This document shows, piece after piece, positions 21,505 to 34,880 of a stretch of 64,000 bases of DNA (within the stretch, counting starts at the first letter, position 1; every line of letters begins with the position of its first letter). Source of the DNA: Parus major (taxonomy: Eukaryota > Chordata > Aves > Passeriformes > Paridae); assembly GCF_001522545.3 (NCBI RefSeq), contig NC_031771.1:25174847-25238846 (forward strand), given 5' to 3'. Below the pieces are notes generated by a model. It did no database searches. It saw only the letters and a program-made list of their open reading frames with translations, and was not told the DNA's origin. A program made the position numbers and the translations under genes.

Positions 21505-24500
21505 CACCAATGGGCATGTTCAGGGGGTTCATTTAAAGATATTAGCTAAAAAACATTATTTATCCTCTGGGTGAATGGACAATATCTGCTATCTAACCTA
21601 GTGGGCTGTTGCTTTTTTTTCCCTACTTCCCAGTGATTCCCAGACGAGTTTGTGCAAAGGAATGATAAAACAGCATACAAGATCTTCTGGGAGCATGGCC
21701 TTCGACCCAACAACCACTCTATTTCCTCTCCTCAGGGTCAGTGTCCTGGTCCTTCTCTTAGCAGTACGGCCGGACATCACACAATGCTGGCCATGAGAAG
21801 GTAAGCTGCATTGTTTGAAGTAATATTTAATGTTACCACATGTGGGCATGAACGGTCCTGTTGTGCCTGAGCATCACTGAACTGGTTGGCTTGTTGTTTG
21901 GTTGTTTGGTTGGTTGGGTTTTGGTGCATAAGTGTTCAAATCCTCGAGGGCTGTACCCAGTGTATGTCTGCTGGTCAAGCACTTGCTGCCTCTGACTGTG
22001 GTCAGTCCTAGGTGCCCCCAGCAATGGCAGCACCAAGAAGCCCATGTTTTTCTCCGGAGTAATATTTGTCCCACTTGTGCTTTGCATGATCTCTGTAAGA
22101 TTTGGCCCAAAAGAACAAGCAAAACACGTGCATCTTGCCACCTCTCGTCTGCTGGATTCCAGGTTTGCTTTCACTCGAGGGTCGAGCTTGCTAATTCACT
22201 CAACTAAAACACGAGGCGCTGCCCCCACACAGCATGCACAAGTCCCTTGATGCTGAATCACTGCGGTGTTTTTGAAACCAGGCTGTGGGGTACTGGCAGG
22301 GGAGGAGCTGGTTGCAAAAATGTGGCCTTTCTTGATCTGCACTCCTGCTGTCCCAGTTGCCTGGCCCATCTCTGTCAGGTTGGCTGGTTGGTGTTGCTGG
22401 CTCTCCAGTGCTGCCAGGAGCCCTTGGCTCTTCTTGGGACTCCTGTGAGCCATCTGCTGCAGATCTGCCCTGCCCCTACACTGGAGTCCAGCTTTTCCTT
22501 CCCTTTGGCTCCGGGGTATAATCCTGGAACATCTATCATGCTGCACTCCTACTGCATAGGTTTAAACCCAGCTGCTTTCTTGGTTGACTGCTAACTCACC
22601 TTAAGGTACCCTGGAGTATTGAATGCCCCAGAGTTTTCACTTGCTGACAGAACTTCTAGGATGGAGCTCAGCTTCAAAACTGTTATGCAGCTTGTGAAGA
22701 GCCAGGCACAGTGAAAGGCTGGAGAGATCTCCTTTGAACTTTACCTCATAAAGCAAAGATCCCCCTGAGCCTCCTCTACAGAAAGTGCTTTGACTAATAA
22801 AGAATCCTTTGGCATTTGAGTAGGGGCTTATAAATAGACCAGGGCTGGTTGTGAAACAGCCCACTCTGCTTGAGTCACTTGGTAAATACAGATTGTAACA
22901 CAGTGGTTGCGTAACATTGGAGCACCTCTGAGCACAATGGAGTGCTGGTATACGGTATCACCTACCAGCCCTGGGTGGACTGAGGAAAGACCATCTTTAA
23001 GCCCAGGTACTGCAAGCTGAGCTGGACTTGTCTGTGGAGCGTTTTGCAGCTGCCTGGGTTTTCCTGGGGTCAGCTCAGTTCAGAAGCATCCATATAGGAA
23101 GGGGGCAGTCATAATTCAGTTCCTCATTCATGCGAGGTAGCAGGAGTCTGCTGAATGCTGCTCACCTATCTTAGATGTTTGTAGACCTCAGGAAAAGATG
23201 CAGGGGCAGAAGGAGATCCCCTGGACTTGAGGTGCTGCTCTCCAGTACTTGCCTGCTAGGCTCTTCATGAGGTCAAAATGTAGATGAGGCCAAGCTCAGG
23301 CCACAAGTCCTGCCTCTCCTTTTTGAAGCACACCACTGAGCCACCTGCCCTTCTCATAGAAAGCCCAGCCACAAAGGGATCCTCATCACCTCCAGATCAA
23401 GCATCTAGCCTGGGCCACCAGCAGCAACATGCCTTGGCAGTTCATAAATCATTGTTTGCAGCCTGCCGCATTAATGTGCCTTGATGTGTGTGCATGGATT
23501 TGCATAGGAACACACGCTTCACCTTTCATGTTTCACCTGCACAGCTATTTCTGCTTCTGGTTATCTCCGGGTTCCTGAGGTGTTTCCCCGTAGGACACAC
23601 TATCTTTTACCTGCTGGCAGCTCAGGGTGCCCCAGCATGTGGGATGTGATACCTGAAGGCTTTTTTTTGTGTCCCCTCTACCCCTGCTCCGGAAGCAGAA
23701 CAGCTTTTACCTCTCAAGGCTGTGAGATGGGTTTCAGGAAAACGCAAGAACACTGGGGCTCCTGGAGGCCTCCACATCACTCCACTAAATCCTAGAGGCT
23801 TTCAGGAGCCATGTAACCCCCGTGCAGCATATGGCCTCTAGCACTTGGCACCTCCTCAGTGCTACAAATTGGGGGTATATGACATGACTTGAGGGCACCA
23901 GGAGTGCCTAAATGCTTTGACTGGCCCTATAGAGACCACTAATCACCTGCCCACTACTTAAAAGGGGCCTCATTTAAGCCCAGGCACAGCAGCCTGGCCT
24001 TCAGGCTGTCCAACACCTCTCCTCTGTACAGGAAAGGCTATTGTCTCACATTTCTATAAGCCTAGTAGAAATATGGAGACTCACAGCTGTTTGGCTTAGC
24101 TGCTAAAAAGCATCACTTGTCACTGCTTTTTCCTCTTAAATTTTTGACAACATTGAAAAAAAAACACAACAGAACAAGGCTTTTTCAGTGCAAGGAATGT
24201 TAGCCATTCAGAAGGGCTGTGGGGCTGCAGTTGTCATTCAGCTGGGCTGTACTCACCCAGGCAGAAATGACAATGCCAGATGCACTGTCACAGGGGAAAC
24301 CACCACACCTGCTCTGTCCTAAGTCAGACTAAAGACCCCTGGGGAATTCACGCTTGGCTCTGACTGTCTTGGTTTTAGGTAGAACATTGTGAGAGCAGAA
24401 GCTTACAAGTGGTTCAGCCTGGGCTGTGGGCAGCTCCAGCCAGCACAGCTATGTACATGACAGCACCTGGTGCTCTTAGTGTGGCTGATAGGGCATTAAA

Positions 24501-25531
24501 ATGCACCTCCAGGGCCATTTTGGAGTGAGCAGACAAAAGGCAGCGGCTGATGGACACAAGTTGCAGCAAGAGAAAGTCTTATTATAAATATATAGTACTC
24601 TGCCCATGTCCTGTGGTTGCACCCAGCTCCCCAGAAACACCCTGGGGTGACTATCAGGACTCCTAGCTCTGGCTTGGAATGGGAGAGGACATCTTTCTGT
24701 CTCCCAGCATGCTTGCCCAGCACTGCTAGTGCAGTCAGCATTTACTATCCTGGCAGAAATCTGCCACTTTTCTAGAAAAGACATGATCTCTGTTTGCTCA
24801 GCTTTGCTTTTTTGAACAGTAGTCACAATAACTGGCTGGCTGTGCAACTCTAATGATTTACTACACCCAATGCCCCTAGAAATCTCTCTGAGCAGTAGCT
24901 CCTGCCAAGCTGATGGGGCTCCATAGCCTCTGCTGGGCTTGACCCCTTTCCCAGTGCTCCACTGTCAGGGCTGGGATGCGACTGTAGGCATCTACGTCTG
25001 GTTTTAGCTTGCAGCTACTTCCTGCGGCTGCAGGGATCAAAATAGCAGTTCTCAATGCAAACGAGCCCTCTTACCCTCCCTTGCTCTGCTGCAGAGCCGT
25101 GTCCTGTCCTGAGCTTTGCTCAGCCTCCTGCTGTGGGGTGGCTGTGGATAACGTCAGCCAGCATGGCGCACAGGATAAGGTGGGACAGAGGCTTTAAAAA
25201 TAAACCGGGCCCTGCCATAAATAAGGAAAAAACACCTGTCATGCATCCTGTAAACTACCCGTCCAGTCTTTTAGAAGATAATATCAGATGGGAACAAAGC
25301 AAACAGGAGCACAGCAGCTGCTGCAGCAGAGCAGGACCCCACGGTGGCCCATGCCTGGGGTCTCTCCTGCCTGGTGCTCTTCTGCCTGCCCCGGGCATGA
25401 GCCTTCCTGCCCCGCTGGGTGCAGCTCCGACCTCCTCAGCATCAGCATTCACAGGGCAGCACCTCCCTCCGTCCCCCCCATCCCCAGCTGCAAACGCACC
25501 CCAGCACCCCCAGCTCGGAGCCTGCGCTTAC
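21505..25531. other. HOPX upstream region or long first intron
   Basis: No coding exon recognised. It holds a perfect MEF2 consensus described separately. If the distal first exon at 25.5 kb is used, all of this is HOPX intron 1. Confidence 0.45.
22828..22837. promoter_or_regulatory. MEF2 consensus TTATAAATAG
   Basis: Exact match to YTAWWWWTAR, about 1.4 kb upstream of the proximal HOPX promoter. It could equally be a TATA-like sequence. Confidence 0.3.
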
Positions 25532-25990
25532 CTGGAGCTGGCAGGGACCAGAAGTGTGTAAAACAAGAACCCCGCAGGTCCTTGGGTGACTGCTTAAGTA
25601 TCTGCGTGTGTGTTTGACAGGCGGGGACCTGAAAAACCTGCCGCAAATCACAGGAGCTCCCGGGATCCACAGCCACTCTCTGGGCTGGTAATTCAGGTTT
25701 GGCACCCGCTGCCTTTGGCAGGGCTCCGCGCGTGGTTGTGCGCGCCGCGGGCTCCGGTGGCCCGGCAGCCGTGGGGGCGCGTCCCGCCACGCTCGGGGCC
25801 CGGCAGCCGGCCCCGGCCGGGGCTGCTTCCTGCGGGGGTACAGGAAAGGGGCAGGCGGGGTGCGGCGGAAACAGCGCTTCGTAGAGCGGAGCTCCAGCCG
25901 AGCCCGCCCGTCCCTGCCGGCCGCGCTGCATCCCGCTGCAAGGAGCCCCGCTGCCGCCTTTGCTGATGGAGCCCGGCAGCGCTCGCTGCT
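25532..25990 (-). promoter_or_regulatory. HOPX: CpG island with candidate distal HOPX first exon
   Basis: A CpG-dense block at about 25.7-26.0 kb is followed on the minus strand by a strong donor CCAG|gtaagc, exon end at 25532. Spliced to the HOPX acceptor at 21105 it keeps an open frame (SLPAP then VPGPIALPQEE) into the homeodomain exon. It is most likely an untranslated alternative first exon; an N-terminally extended product is possible. The upper boundary is approximate. Confidence 0.45.
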
Positions 25991-26160
25991 CCGCAGGGCT
26001 GGACCCTCATCTCGCTTTGGTGTCTTGCAAATGGTGCGTCCAGGTTTAACATTCCTGAGTCTGCTGTCACTTTAGTCAGCCCTGGTATCCCCGCCAGGCT
26101 GGGTGTAAGGGCAGGACTGGGTCCTGGATATGACCTGCTGCTGCAGCCCAAGTGCCTGGA

Positions 26161-26190
26161 TGGGGATGGGGATGGGGATGGGGATGGGGA
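26161..26190 (+). repeat. TGGGGA x5 hexamer repeat, G-quadruplex motif
   Basis: Five runs of GGGG separated by AT, an ideal four-tetrad quadruplex-forming pattern, just outside the HOPX distal CpG island. Confidence 0.93.
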
Positions 26191-29100
26191 GGAGAGTGGG
26201 GCGTCCTCCTCTGCCAAAGACCTCTCCCCGATTAAAGTGGCCAGGAGCTCGCAGTTCCCAGTGGGGTGGTCTGGAAGCATTAGACAGCAGCTTAAAAGGA
26301 GGCACCTTGTGGGGTGGAGTACAGTGGGGAGGGGCGGATTTTTCTCTCAGTTTGTAGACAGCTGGAAGGGTATGCTGGAAAATCAGAGAGCCTGAAGAAA
26401 GAGCTTATGAAAAATTGAGTACGGCCTGCAGTGGCTGAGATTATCTGCCAGAACAAAACTCAAACTGGCACAGAAGGCAAAAGCTGTGGAACTGTCTGGA
26501 GCCAGAGGCAGGGAGCCCTGACCTTGGGGAGAAGTGGCTGGACAAACCCAGGCAAGAAACCTGCCATATGTTTAGCAGTGAGCCAAGACCATCCTGAAGA
26601 GGTTTTGCAATGCCGGGGGAAACATGGGCCAAGGCAAGGGGATTGCAAAGAGATCTGTGCCAAAGGACAGGCAGACCCGTGCCAGTTTTCCTAGCAGGAT
26701 GACATTGATAAAGCGTGATCAGGAGATAGCGTCACTGCCTCATAATCCAAATGCTGCTGTTCAGAGAGGTTTTTGGGGAAAGACTTGATCCTGCATGCCT
26801 TGGGCAGGCACCTGGCCGGAGGAATATGTCCTGTTTATCACTGGTGCTAAGCAACAGAACATGGGTAGCAATGGGTGTGCACAAGCAGATTGGATGATGG
26901 GTCTGGGAGGATGGCTCCCATAGCCATGGCTGGGGGCATCAGGATGCATTCAAGGAAGCTGGAGCAGACCCCTGCAGCAGGACTCACCTTGGATTTCAAC
27001 CCCAGTGTGGAAAAGTCCAGGCAGAGGCCCCAAACTGCATAATGACATGTCCTTGTGGGAGCTCACAGGGATATTGCTACTTATCTGCCCCATGTCTGTG
27101 CTCTGCTTTGGCATCTGCTCTTGGCCAGCCTTGATGACAGGACAGATGGGAAAATATTCTGGTCCCAGAAAGATTTTCCTATGTTTGTATGCTGTCTTTT
27201 TTTTCCTTCCGTGCATGTGCTCCAAGCGTTGTAAAATGTGAGTAACCTGGCCCACAGGAACAGGATAGGCTCCTCTCTTCCCTTGTTTATTACTGACAAT
27301 GGAGAGAAAGCCTTTAATGTGGAAAAACCCTTTTCTCTTAGCCTGTGAACCCAGCCCAGACTTGCACTGGGAGCACTGGCAGTGACGTGTTTCAGGCTGA
27401 GACACCCCATTGAAATGGTTTCAGAGTCCTGCAGTGACAGTGTGAAAGTCATGTCACAAATCTGTTTACATCTGGTTGGCACACGTTAATGCTTTTCTGA
27501 CCTTTTCTGAAATTTTTAGGCCCCATTTCTCCTCCTGGTTGAGGGTCGAAGTACTGCTGGAATTTATGCCTCACCTGATACAAAGAGATCCTGTCCTCAG
27601 AGGATGTCCTTTGTCATCAGAATTAGATAAAATAGAAACAAAATGAAGGGTGCATCCAGGCACATGACAGAGAGTTTTTCCTGTTGAGAAGTACAGTTGT
27701 TGTGATGTGCACTTGACAATTTTGCAGAATAGTGTGGCATTGCAGGGAGGGGTTGGCAGCTGCAGCCTGCATTCAGCACCCTGCTCCTCCAGACCCCTCT
27801 CACAGAGGCTTGAATATCATCCGTGTTGCTCCATGGGGAGATATTGACTGAAGTCACTTTTGGGGGGGAGGTGGGGTGGGCATTCAACACACAGCTCATG
27901 CACATCCTGACCCCGTTGTTGTCCCCTTAACACTGCATGGAGACAGAATGGAAAAAAACATTGAAATGAGAGCGGGGGAAGCAACTTGTTAAGCCATCAG
28001 GATAGAACGGGATATAACATAGCTTTTCTGATTTGTTCATATTTCCTCCTTTTTATGCATGTGTTTCTCTTGAATTTTGCCATGTTTTCTTTCCTGAAAA
28101 TGAGGCTTAGCACCAGCACCCCTTGTCTGGGGATTACGTAGAGATTTTTTTCCCTTTTCTGAATATGTTAAATTAATAAAAATATGTGCTTTCCAGATTC
28201 CACCACAACTCAAGTGTCAGAGAGAGTGCAAGAGCTTCTCTTCTCCTTCTGAACACCCCAATGCAAAGGAAAACCTCAAAAGCCATCTTCTGTTTTGTTT
28301 TCCAGTGTGGGGTTGGTTTTTTTTACCCTGATGTGCTGGGGTTTTCTGGCCACTAATCCAAAAAAAATGTGGTTGGAAACAAGGCTTTACAGAATATTTT
28401 GGCTTACATTCAGTTAGAGAAGCATTTTCTAACTAGCCAGTACTGACTCACAGGACAACTCTTGCAGCTAACCAGATGAGACTTCTACCTCCATACCCCA
28501 CTTGCCCCAGAACAGCCTAAGAGATTGGTTGTTCTTCAGGGTTCAGCTGGCAATTGGCTTTGTTGGACATTCCAACACACAAGAATTTGACTGAGTCATT
28601 GTTCTTTTGATCACTTTTTCTCCTAGGAGAGCAGCAACACTGGTTGCACCCCAAGAACCAGCAGCACACCGTGCTTACCCAGACCATGCCCTGGGCAGGG
28701 GGAAGAGGAGGTGGGCACAGGTGGCTCCTTGCTGCTGGAGCAGGGCTGCTGGCCTGGGCTAGGCAGCTGCCCCTTCTGCTCTTTCCATCATTCATTTTCC
28801 TTTGGTTTTAGTGGGCAGGGTTCAGCCTGTCTCTCCTCAGCAGCAGAACAAATCCAGGCCAGACAGATACAAATCAGATGTGACTTCCAATAGGATCCCT
28901 GCCTTTATCCTGTCCGTGGGATACAGTTGTGTGGATGGAAACGGCAGTGTTTTATTATTCCTCCCGTTGTTCCTGTACTTCTCAGAGAACACTGTCATCT
29001 CATTGGTATTTCCATGTGCAATCTCTGCCTGGGGTACAGTCTTCCTCCCTACTCTCACTAACCAGATAGTTTTGAAGTGACTAAAGTGGGAGTTGATACG

Positions 29101-31479
29101 TGCAGTTCCTTGCCGGGAGGATTTTCAGCAGCGCTGCCATAGCTCGTAGGCAGAACGTGCTGCAGCACGCAGAGACAGCCGGCAGGGCATCATCACACGT
29201 GGGAGCTGCTGCCGTGCCCAGCCCAGGAAAACACGGGCTCCGGCGCTGCTGAGAGGCAGGGAAGGAGGACAGAGTAGACCTGCAGATCTGCTCTCCGCCC
29301 TGGGGGTGCCAGGGGAATGTACAGGGGAGCGAGCCCTTCCCCAGACTCGGATGGCTGTGCACTTTCTAGGGAGCAAGTCAGGGAGACGGGAGGCTGGAAA
29401 ATATCGGCTGAAATCTGCTCTGTTGTGAATCTCTAGGCTGAAGCTGCCTAGTTTTGGAGGTCCTGACTCAAATACTTCAGTGATCAAATACTTCAAGTCA
29501 AATACTTCAAGGTCAATGAAGGGACTTTATGTCCCCCCGATCAGGGAAGAGCTGTGTCCAAACACTTGGCTGCCACCAATATTGTGCACTCAGTTGCAGC
29601 AGGAATGCAATCCTGAAGACCTACTTTGAGGGTCTCAGCAGGGCGAGCACAGGTGCTGACCATTCCTGAGTTTCCTCAGCCTTCACCATGAGGGTCCAGG
29701 ACCACGTTTTCTGCTGTGCTGTCCCACACTGAGGACCCCCAGGTGCCTGGCCCTTGTGCCCAGCTCATGGCAGCAATGCCATGCAGCTGGCAGCCTGTGG
29801 TTTCTGTTGGACCAGTTTGGGCAGGCACCTGTGGAGAGGCAGCTGTGGGGCCACCAGCTGCTGGGGCATTGCCACAGGTGATGAGCAGGATGGGTCATCT
29901 CTGTGTGACACACACCACAGCCCCTGTGGCACCTGTGGTGCCCTGTGACACTGGCAGACAACTAGAATGACTTGCAGAGCTGACAATGAACATAATGGAG
30001 ACTCTGCTGGGTGTCAGGAAGTGGCTTCAAGGGCCCTAAGCAATTAACTTTAAAAATTTTGTTCCCTTTAGAAACCTGGTTGCTAAAGTGGGCTCCTGGG
30101 AAGCTGGCACTGACAAAGGATGCTAGGTGCCCACAGACTTCTCTGCATAGCTGGCCACGGGGACAGCTGAGTGAGCACAATAGAAGCACTCACAGATGCC
30201 TTCCTCATTGCTCTGACTGCCTCATCACCCCAGGGAGCGGGTCATCCTCAGTGGGACATCCCCCGCTGCTGGGATGTCCCCGTGCTGCAGCTCTGGGGGC
30301 TCAGGCACCCCCCTGTCGCAGGGTTGGCTGTGTCTAGTGTGCCTGGCAGAGAGGCTCCAGGATGGAGAGGGTGCCCTTGCCATGTCTCTCAGGGTATGGT
30401 GACTGGGCTGGAGGATGGGGGTGCATTCCAGGGAAGGAATATGGGAGCAGGGTGCAGTGCTGCACAGGCAAGCAGCTGGAGAGTGCTCAACCCATGGGAG
30501 AGCCCAGCAGGCTCAAACAAGCACAAGCAGCCTGAGAAACCTGAGCTAACGAAGCTGTGCCTGCACCACTGCTTAGGGAAGTCACACTCTTGTCACAGCA
30601 CGTCTTTTAGCACCTTGTCCTGCTGGAGGGAAGTGGTTTGGGGGACACCCAAGGCTGGGGGGGGACAGTTCCCATCAGCGGCAAGGGCAGGTTCTGGAGG
30701 CTCACTGCCAATCTGAGCCTGTTTGAAGCAGAAGGAAGGCTTCTGGCACTGCCGTGGGATTTTTCTCATGTTGCTCCAAGTGTCTCTGTGCCCATCTCTT
30801 GGCTGGCTGGTGCTATATACAGCCAGTCTATCTGGCTTCTCTGGGTGGGTTTTTCTCCCTTCTTCAAAGGCTGTTTCCTGTCCTAGGCCTAGTCCTGGCT
30901 AGAAGGATCCTGTCCAGGGGGTGCTTTATGTAGGGCCATGTCTCCTGTTTCTTAGGTCTCTGGCCTGGCCACAGAAAGCTCTGCTCAGTGGGGTGGGCAT
31001 GGCAGGGCTGAGCTCAGGGAGCCCACTGGAGAGCTGTGTCCCCTGTGCTGCTCCTCCTGTCCAGCACAGGCCTGTCTGCATGGCAAGGGAACACCAGAAC
31101 AGACAGTCAGGGGTTTCCAGAGTCTGCTTCCCTTGAAATGTACTTCACTTAGTAGATATTCTTTTAGCAAGATACTAATTCTAATCTCTGTTGCCCATTC
31201 ACCTGTTCTGCACATAGAAATGGATTTGCTGACTTGTGTGCCTGACCATGGCAAACATGAGCCATGGGGAAAATAAAACACACAAGGGGCCAGCTCTGCT
31301 CTCTGTGCCCAGCCTGCTGTTGCATTGGAAATGCTGGTGACCTGGGAGTAGGGACACACAGGAGACACCTGGTGTGTAACTGCTCACAGCCTGATGGTCT
31401 CTGCCAGATGTTTTTCAGTCCTGTCATTCTGAAGACCTGGAGGCTTTCTTGAGTCTCTGGAAGTGTTTTATCTGTTCTG
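26191..31479. other. Intergenic, HOPX to SPINK2, part 1
   Basis: No gene recognised. Open frames are short and show no family features. One hairpin with kB-like arms is listed separately. Confidence 0.5.
30253..30280. repeat. Perfect 10-bp inverted repeat with kB-like arms
   Basis: GGGACATCCC and GGGATGTCCC flank an 8-bp spacer. The arms are exact reverse complements and each fits the NF-kB consensus GGGRNNYYCC. Confidence 0.6.
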
Positions 31480-31551
31480 AATAAAGTACTCCCTAATAAT
31501 AATAATAATAATAATATATATTATATATATAATAATAAATCACTCCCTAAT
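31480..31551. repeat. (TAA)n/(TA)n microsatellite inside 18-bp direct repeats
   Basis: An A/T-only tract lies between 31480-31497 and 31534-31551, which match at 16 of 18 positions and share ACTCCCTAAT. Confidence 0.85.
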
Positions 31552-31817
31552 GGCAGACTGTTGACCCTAAACACTCATTTCATGATGTTTTCACCCAAGG
31601 AAATTGAATGCAAGAGATGGGAAGCTAGGCAGAGGGCTCAGAGGTATTTTTCTGCTGTGCACCTACACACAGCACTCCAGATAACTGAGGTGCTTTCTCA
31701 TAAGCAGTCAGACCTGTTGGGGTGGCTCTGGTGGTTCTGATAACACCCGACTTTGGGCAGCACATGTGCTGGTTGCAAATTCACCTGCCTCTTGCTATTG
31801 CAAACTGCAGAATAAGC

Positions 31818-31900
31818 GAGGTGGAAATGACCTCTCCAGGTCTCTAGTCCAACCTCCTGCTCCAAGCAGGGCCCTCTAGGTCAGGTGGCATAGGATTGTG
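31818..31900 (+). mobile_element. CR1 LINE 3'-region fragment
   Basis: Recognisable CR1 3' sequence of the type gtccaacctcctgctc, then caagcaggg. Truncated on both sides. Confidence 0.7.
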
Positions 31901-32539
31901 AGCAGTGGAATTGTGAACATCTTGAAGAATGTTGTTCCTAAAACCTCTACATGTTTCTGTTCTATTATTCCTCATGGGAAATATTTTTTTTTTGGTATTT
32001 AACAAAATTTTTGCATGTGTACAAGGTCCCTATTCTAGCCCATTATTACTTATGTGTGGGGTTTTTTTCCCTTATTGGTCCATAGCAGAGTCTAAAGGCA
32101 ATGCTTGTCAGGGGACAATAAATTGGTTTTTCCCTCCTCATGAGCCCAAACAGCTTTATTTTCAGAGTTAAAAACCTCCTTTTCCCTTCTGATAACTTTT
32201 TTAAAGGATAGCTTTCTTTCTCTGTGTAGGAGTGGGTGAAGTCCCCAAAATATGCAGGTTCTTCCTCTTTTTGGGTTCAATCATGTAGCAACAGGTGGTA
32301 CTAGGAGTTTACAGACTTTTATGCCCAGAGTTTAGGAAATCTTTACTTTGGCTGATCCATGGAGATGACTTGCTTATTGTCTAGTCCTACTTGATTCTGA
32401 CATGAATACTATCTAGCTCCCAATAGATAGTCAAATTATAAACTTTGATTATGGCTGCAGATCCCTAAATTCTCCTGCAGAAACTGGCTGGTCATGGCAT
32501 GGATGGGTGCACTGTTTGCCACACAGATGGGTGCAATGT

Positions 32540-32865
32540 TTGCAGGACCCAGAGAGTGCTGGTGAATGGGGTCAGGTCCAGCTAGTGGATGGTCACTAGT
32601 GGGGTTCCCCAGGGCTCAGTGTTGGGGCCAGCCCTGTTTAGTGTCTTTATCAGTGGTCTGGCCAAGGGGATTGATGCATCCTCTGGGCAGAGGGCAAGCT
32701 GGCAGTCAGAGAAAGCACCAGGGACACAACTTGCATTTTGCTTGATTGTCAGGATTTACATTTAGTTACATTTGGTAACACAGCTTAGTGGGACTTGGCA
32801 GTGTCAGGTGTACAGTTGATGATCTTAAAGCTCTTTTCCAACCTACATGATTTATGATTCTTAGC
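32540..32865 (+). mobile_element. CR1 LINE fragment with reverse-transcriptase remnant
   Basis: One frame reads SGVPQGSVLGPALFSVFISG, the CR1 reverse-transcriptase segment (GVPQGSVLGP motif). After an internal deletion the CR1 3' end follows (ttttccaacctacatga, then gattctta). It is a defective, 5'-truncated copy and not a gene. Confidence 0.88.
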
Positions 32866-34880
32866 AGATAAACTTAATCATTGATGTGACCCCCCATTCA
32901 CAATCTCCCATTTCACTACAGCTTTGTGCATCCCGCTGTATTTATGTCTCCTACCACAGGCCTAAGGAAGGCAGAAACATTGTGGGGCAAGAAAAGCTAT
33001 GAATCCTATATAAATGCAAAGCTGATTTTTAGAAATCAGGAGAGAAGCAAGCTATCTGGAGTTTTCCAAAAGTTACCAGAAGGTAAGAGTGTGCATGCAG
33101 ATAGCTACAGTACAATAGCCCCAAAGCCCCCTACAGAAGCCACTCCTCTTTGACAGATGCTCTTCAAATGAAGAGAGAGGGTTCACTTCAATTGTTTGTT
33201 TGCAGCTATCTGCAAATTGCTGGATATCCACTGGCAGATAAGAAAGGACTTCCAGAAAACCCAGGCCCTTCCAGTGCAGCAGCTTGGAGCTTGCTGCAAT
33301 ATCCCACAGAATCTACACAAGATATTATTAGAGAAGTTAAGGTCTCAGTCCCAGCCCTATTCTCTGCTCCAGAGTGCTTCACAGTAGGGTTTTTCACTGG
33401 GGAAGCTGGAACAGACTAGCTTGTGTAGGACCAGCTTTAGGTCAACTCTAAATACTTTCCCACCTAATGTCAGGAATATTCAGAACTTAAAAGGTAAAAT
33501 TAAACACATGTACCAAATTCTTGTATAATTTCTCACCAGTTGACAGAAGAAGCACTTAAAAGGCTTAATTTTTCCTCAGTGAAAAAGATGAGGCACTTTC
33601 ACAGAGAAAAGTTGGGGTTTTTTCCTTAGGTTATCTAGCTAAGAACTCCCTGTCCAGAAACCTATGCTACTTCTAGAGATGCTTTGAGTTTAGAAAATGA
33701 AGCAGTTGCTACATTACCAGCATGAAAATCACAAGGCTTAGACAGAAGCCAGTGCAATCCTACACATGAAAATGAATGTCACAGCTTCATCAGTGAGCCA
33801 TCTGCCCACAGAATAACGCTTCTACCAAATTATGTACCACGGAGTGTCCTCCAAAGAAACATACTTGCATTCAACGATCAGGAAAAAGCAACTCAGCTTT
33901 GCCAAATAAATGAAATTGACTGTGTGTCAATGACACTAATAATAATAGCACAGTTGAAAACAAACAGCTCCTAACAGAACGTTTATGCATTCAAACGATA
34001 ATGATGAATAAAAAGCCTTTCCTACACCCCTACTGAAAACACAAAATGAGCTTTAAAAGAAAACAAATGCTGCCGCCTAGAGAGAAAACTGGAAATCCAC
34101 AAATCCAAGCTCTTCATTCTGTCTCCCATAGGATCCAGACATGGCTTTCCTTTCTGCTCTTGCCCACAGTCCTGTGTCACCCAGGAGAGATTTCTCTTTT
34201 CCTCTAGATACTAGTGGGCAGGTAACTAACCATTACACCTTCTGTGGGGAAAGCATACCTTTCCAAGGGTGCCTGAAGCAAGGGGCTGAGCACTTCCAAA
34301 CTACCACAGCTGGGAGCTGGAGCCCAGCTGTCCCAGAAAACACACACACACATTGTGCCTGCTGAGCAACAGAACGTGGAGTTCAGGGAGCTATTAAAAA
34401 CATGTTTCCTGGGAAAATTTAAAAGCAATGAAAATGCTGCAGGAGGGAGAGTTGGAATTTAATCAGTTAAAAAAAACCTCTTCTTGTAACTCAACCAGGG
34501 AAAAAAATCCATTCATCTCCACATTTCATTAGCAAAAGCCAGTAAGACATCTTCTGACCTTCCTTTGATCTGTATGGATGGCTGCACATTCTCCTCCCAG
34601 TGAGACCAGGACTGTGCAGATCCTGTGAAGCTAGAAAACATCATAAAATCTTAATCAATCAAAATATTTTTCAACTACCTGAGCTCAGACAGAAAAAAAG
34701 ATCCTTTCTTGATTCACAATCATGCCATTCAGCTAGCATAACTCCTTGTTAGCCTCACACACATGTAATGAGCTAATGGGAATGCTTGCCATAAGGTTGT
34801 TGATGTCTAAATATTACAATAACATCCTTCTGTGACACTGTATTTTGAATTATGCTGTGAATCTGTTTATAAGTTATATT
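32866..34880. other. Intergenic, HOPX to SPINK2, part 2
   Basis: AT-rich, no gene or repeat family recognised. Confidence 0.5.

Noticed and set aside
27773..27797. RE1-like TTCAGCACC
   Set aside because: Only the left half matches; the right half is absent.
34067..34083. CTCF-like site on the minus strand (TAGGCGGCAG core)
   Set aside because: About 11 of 14 consensus positions by eye; too weak without a matrix score.
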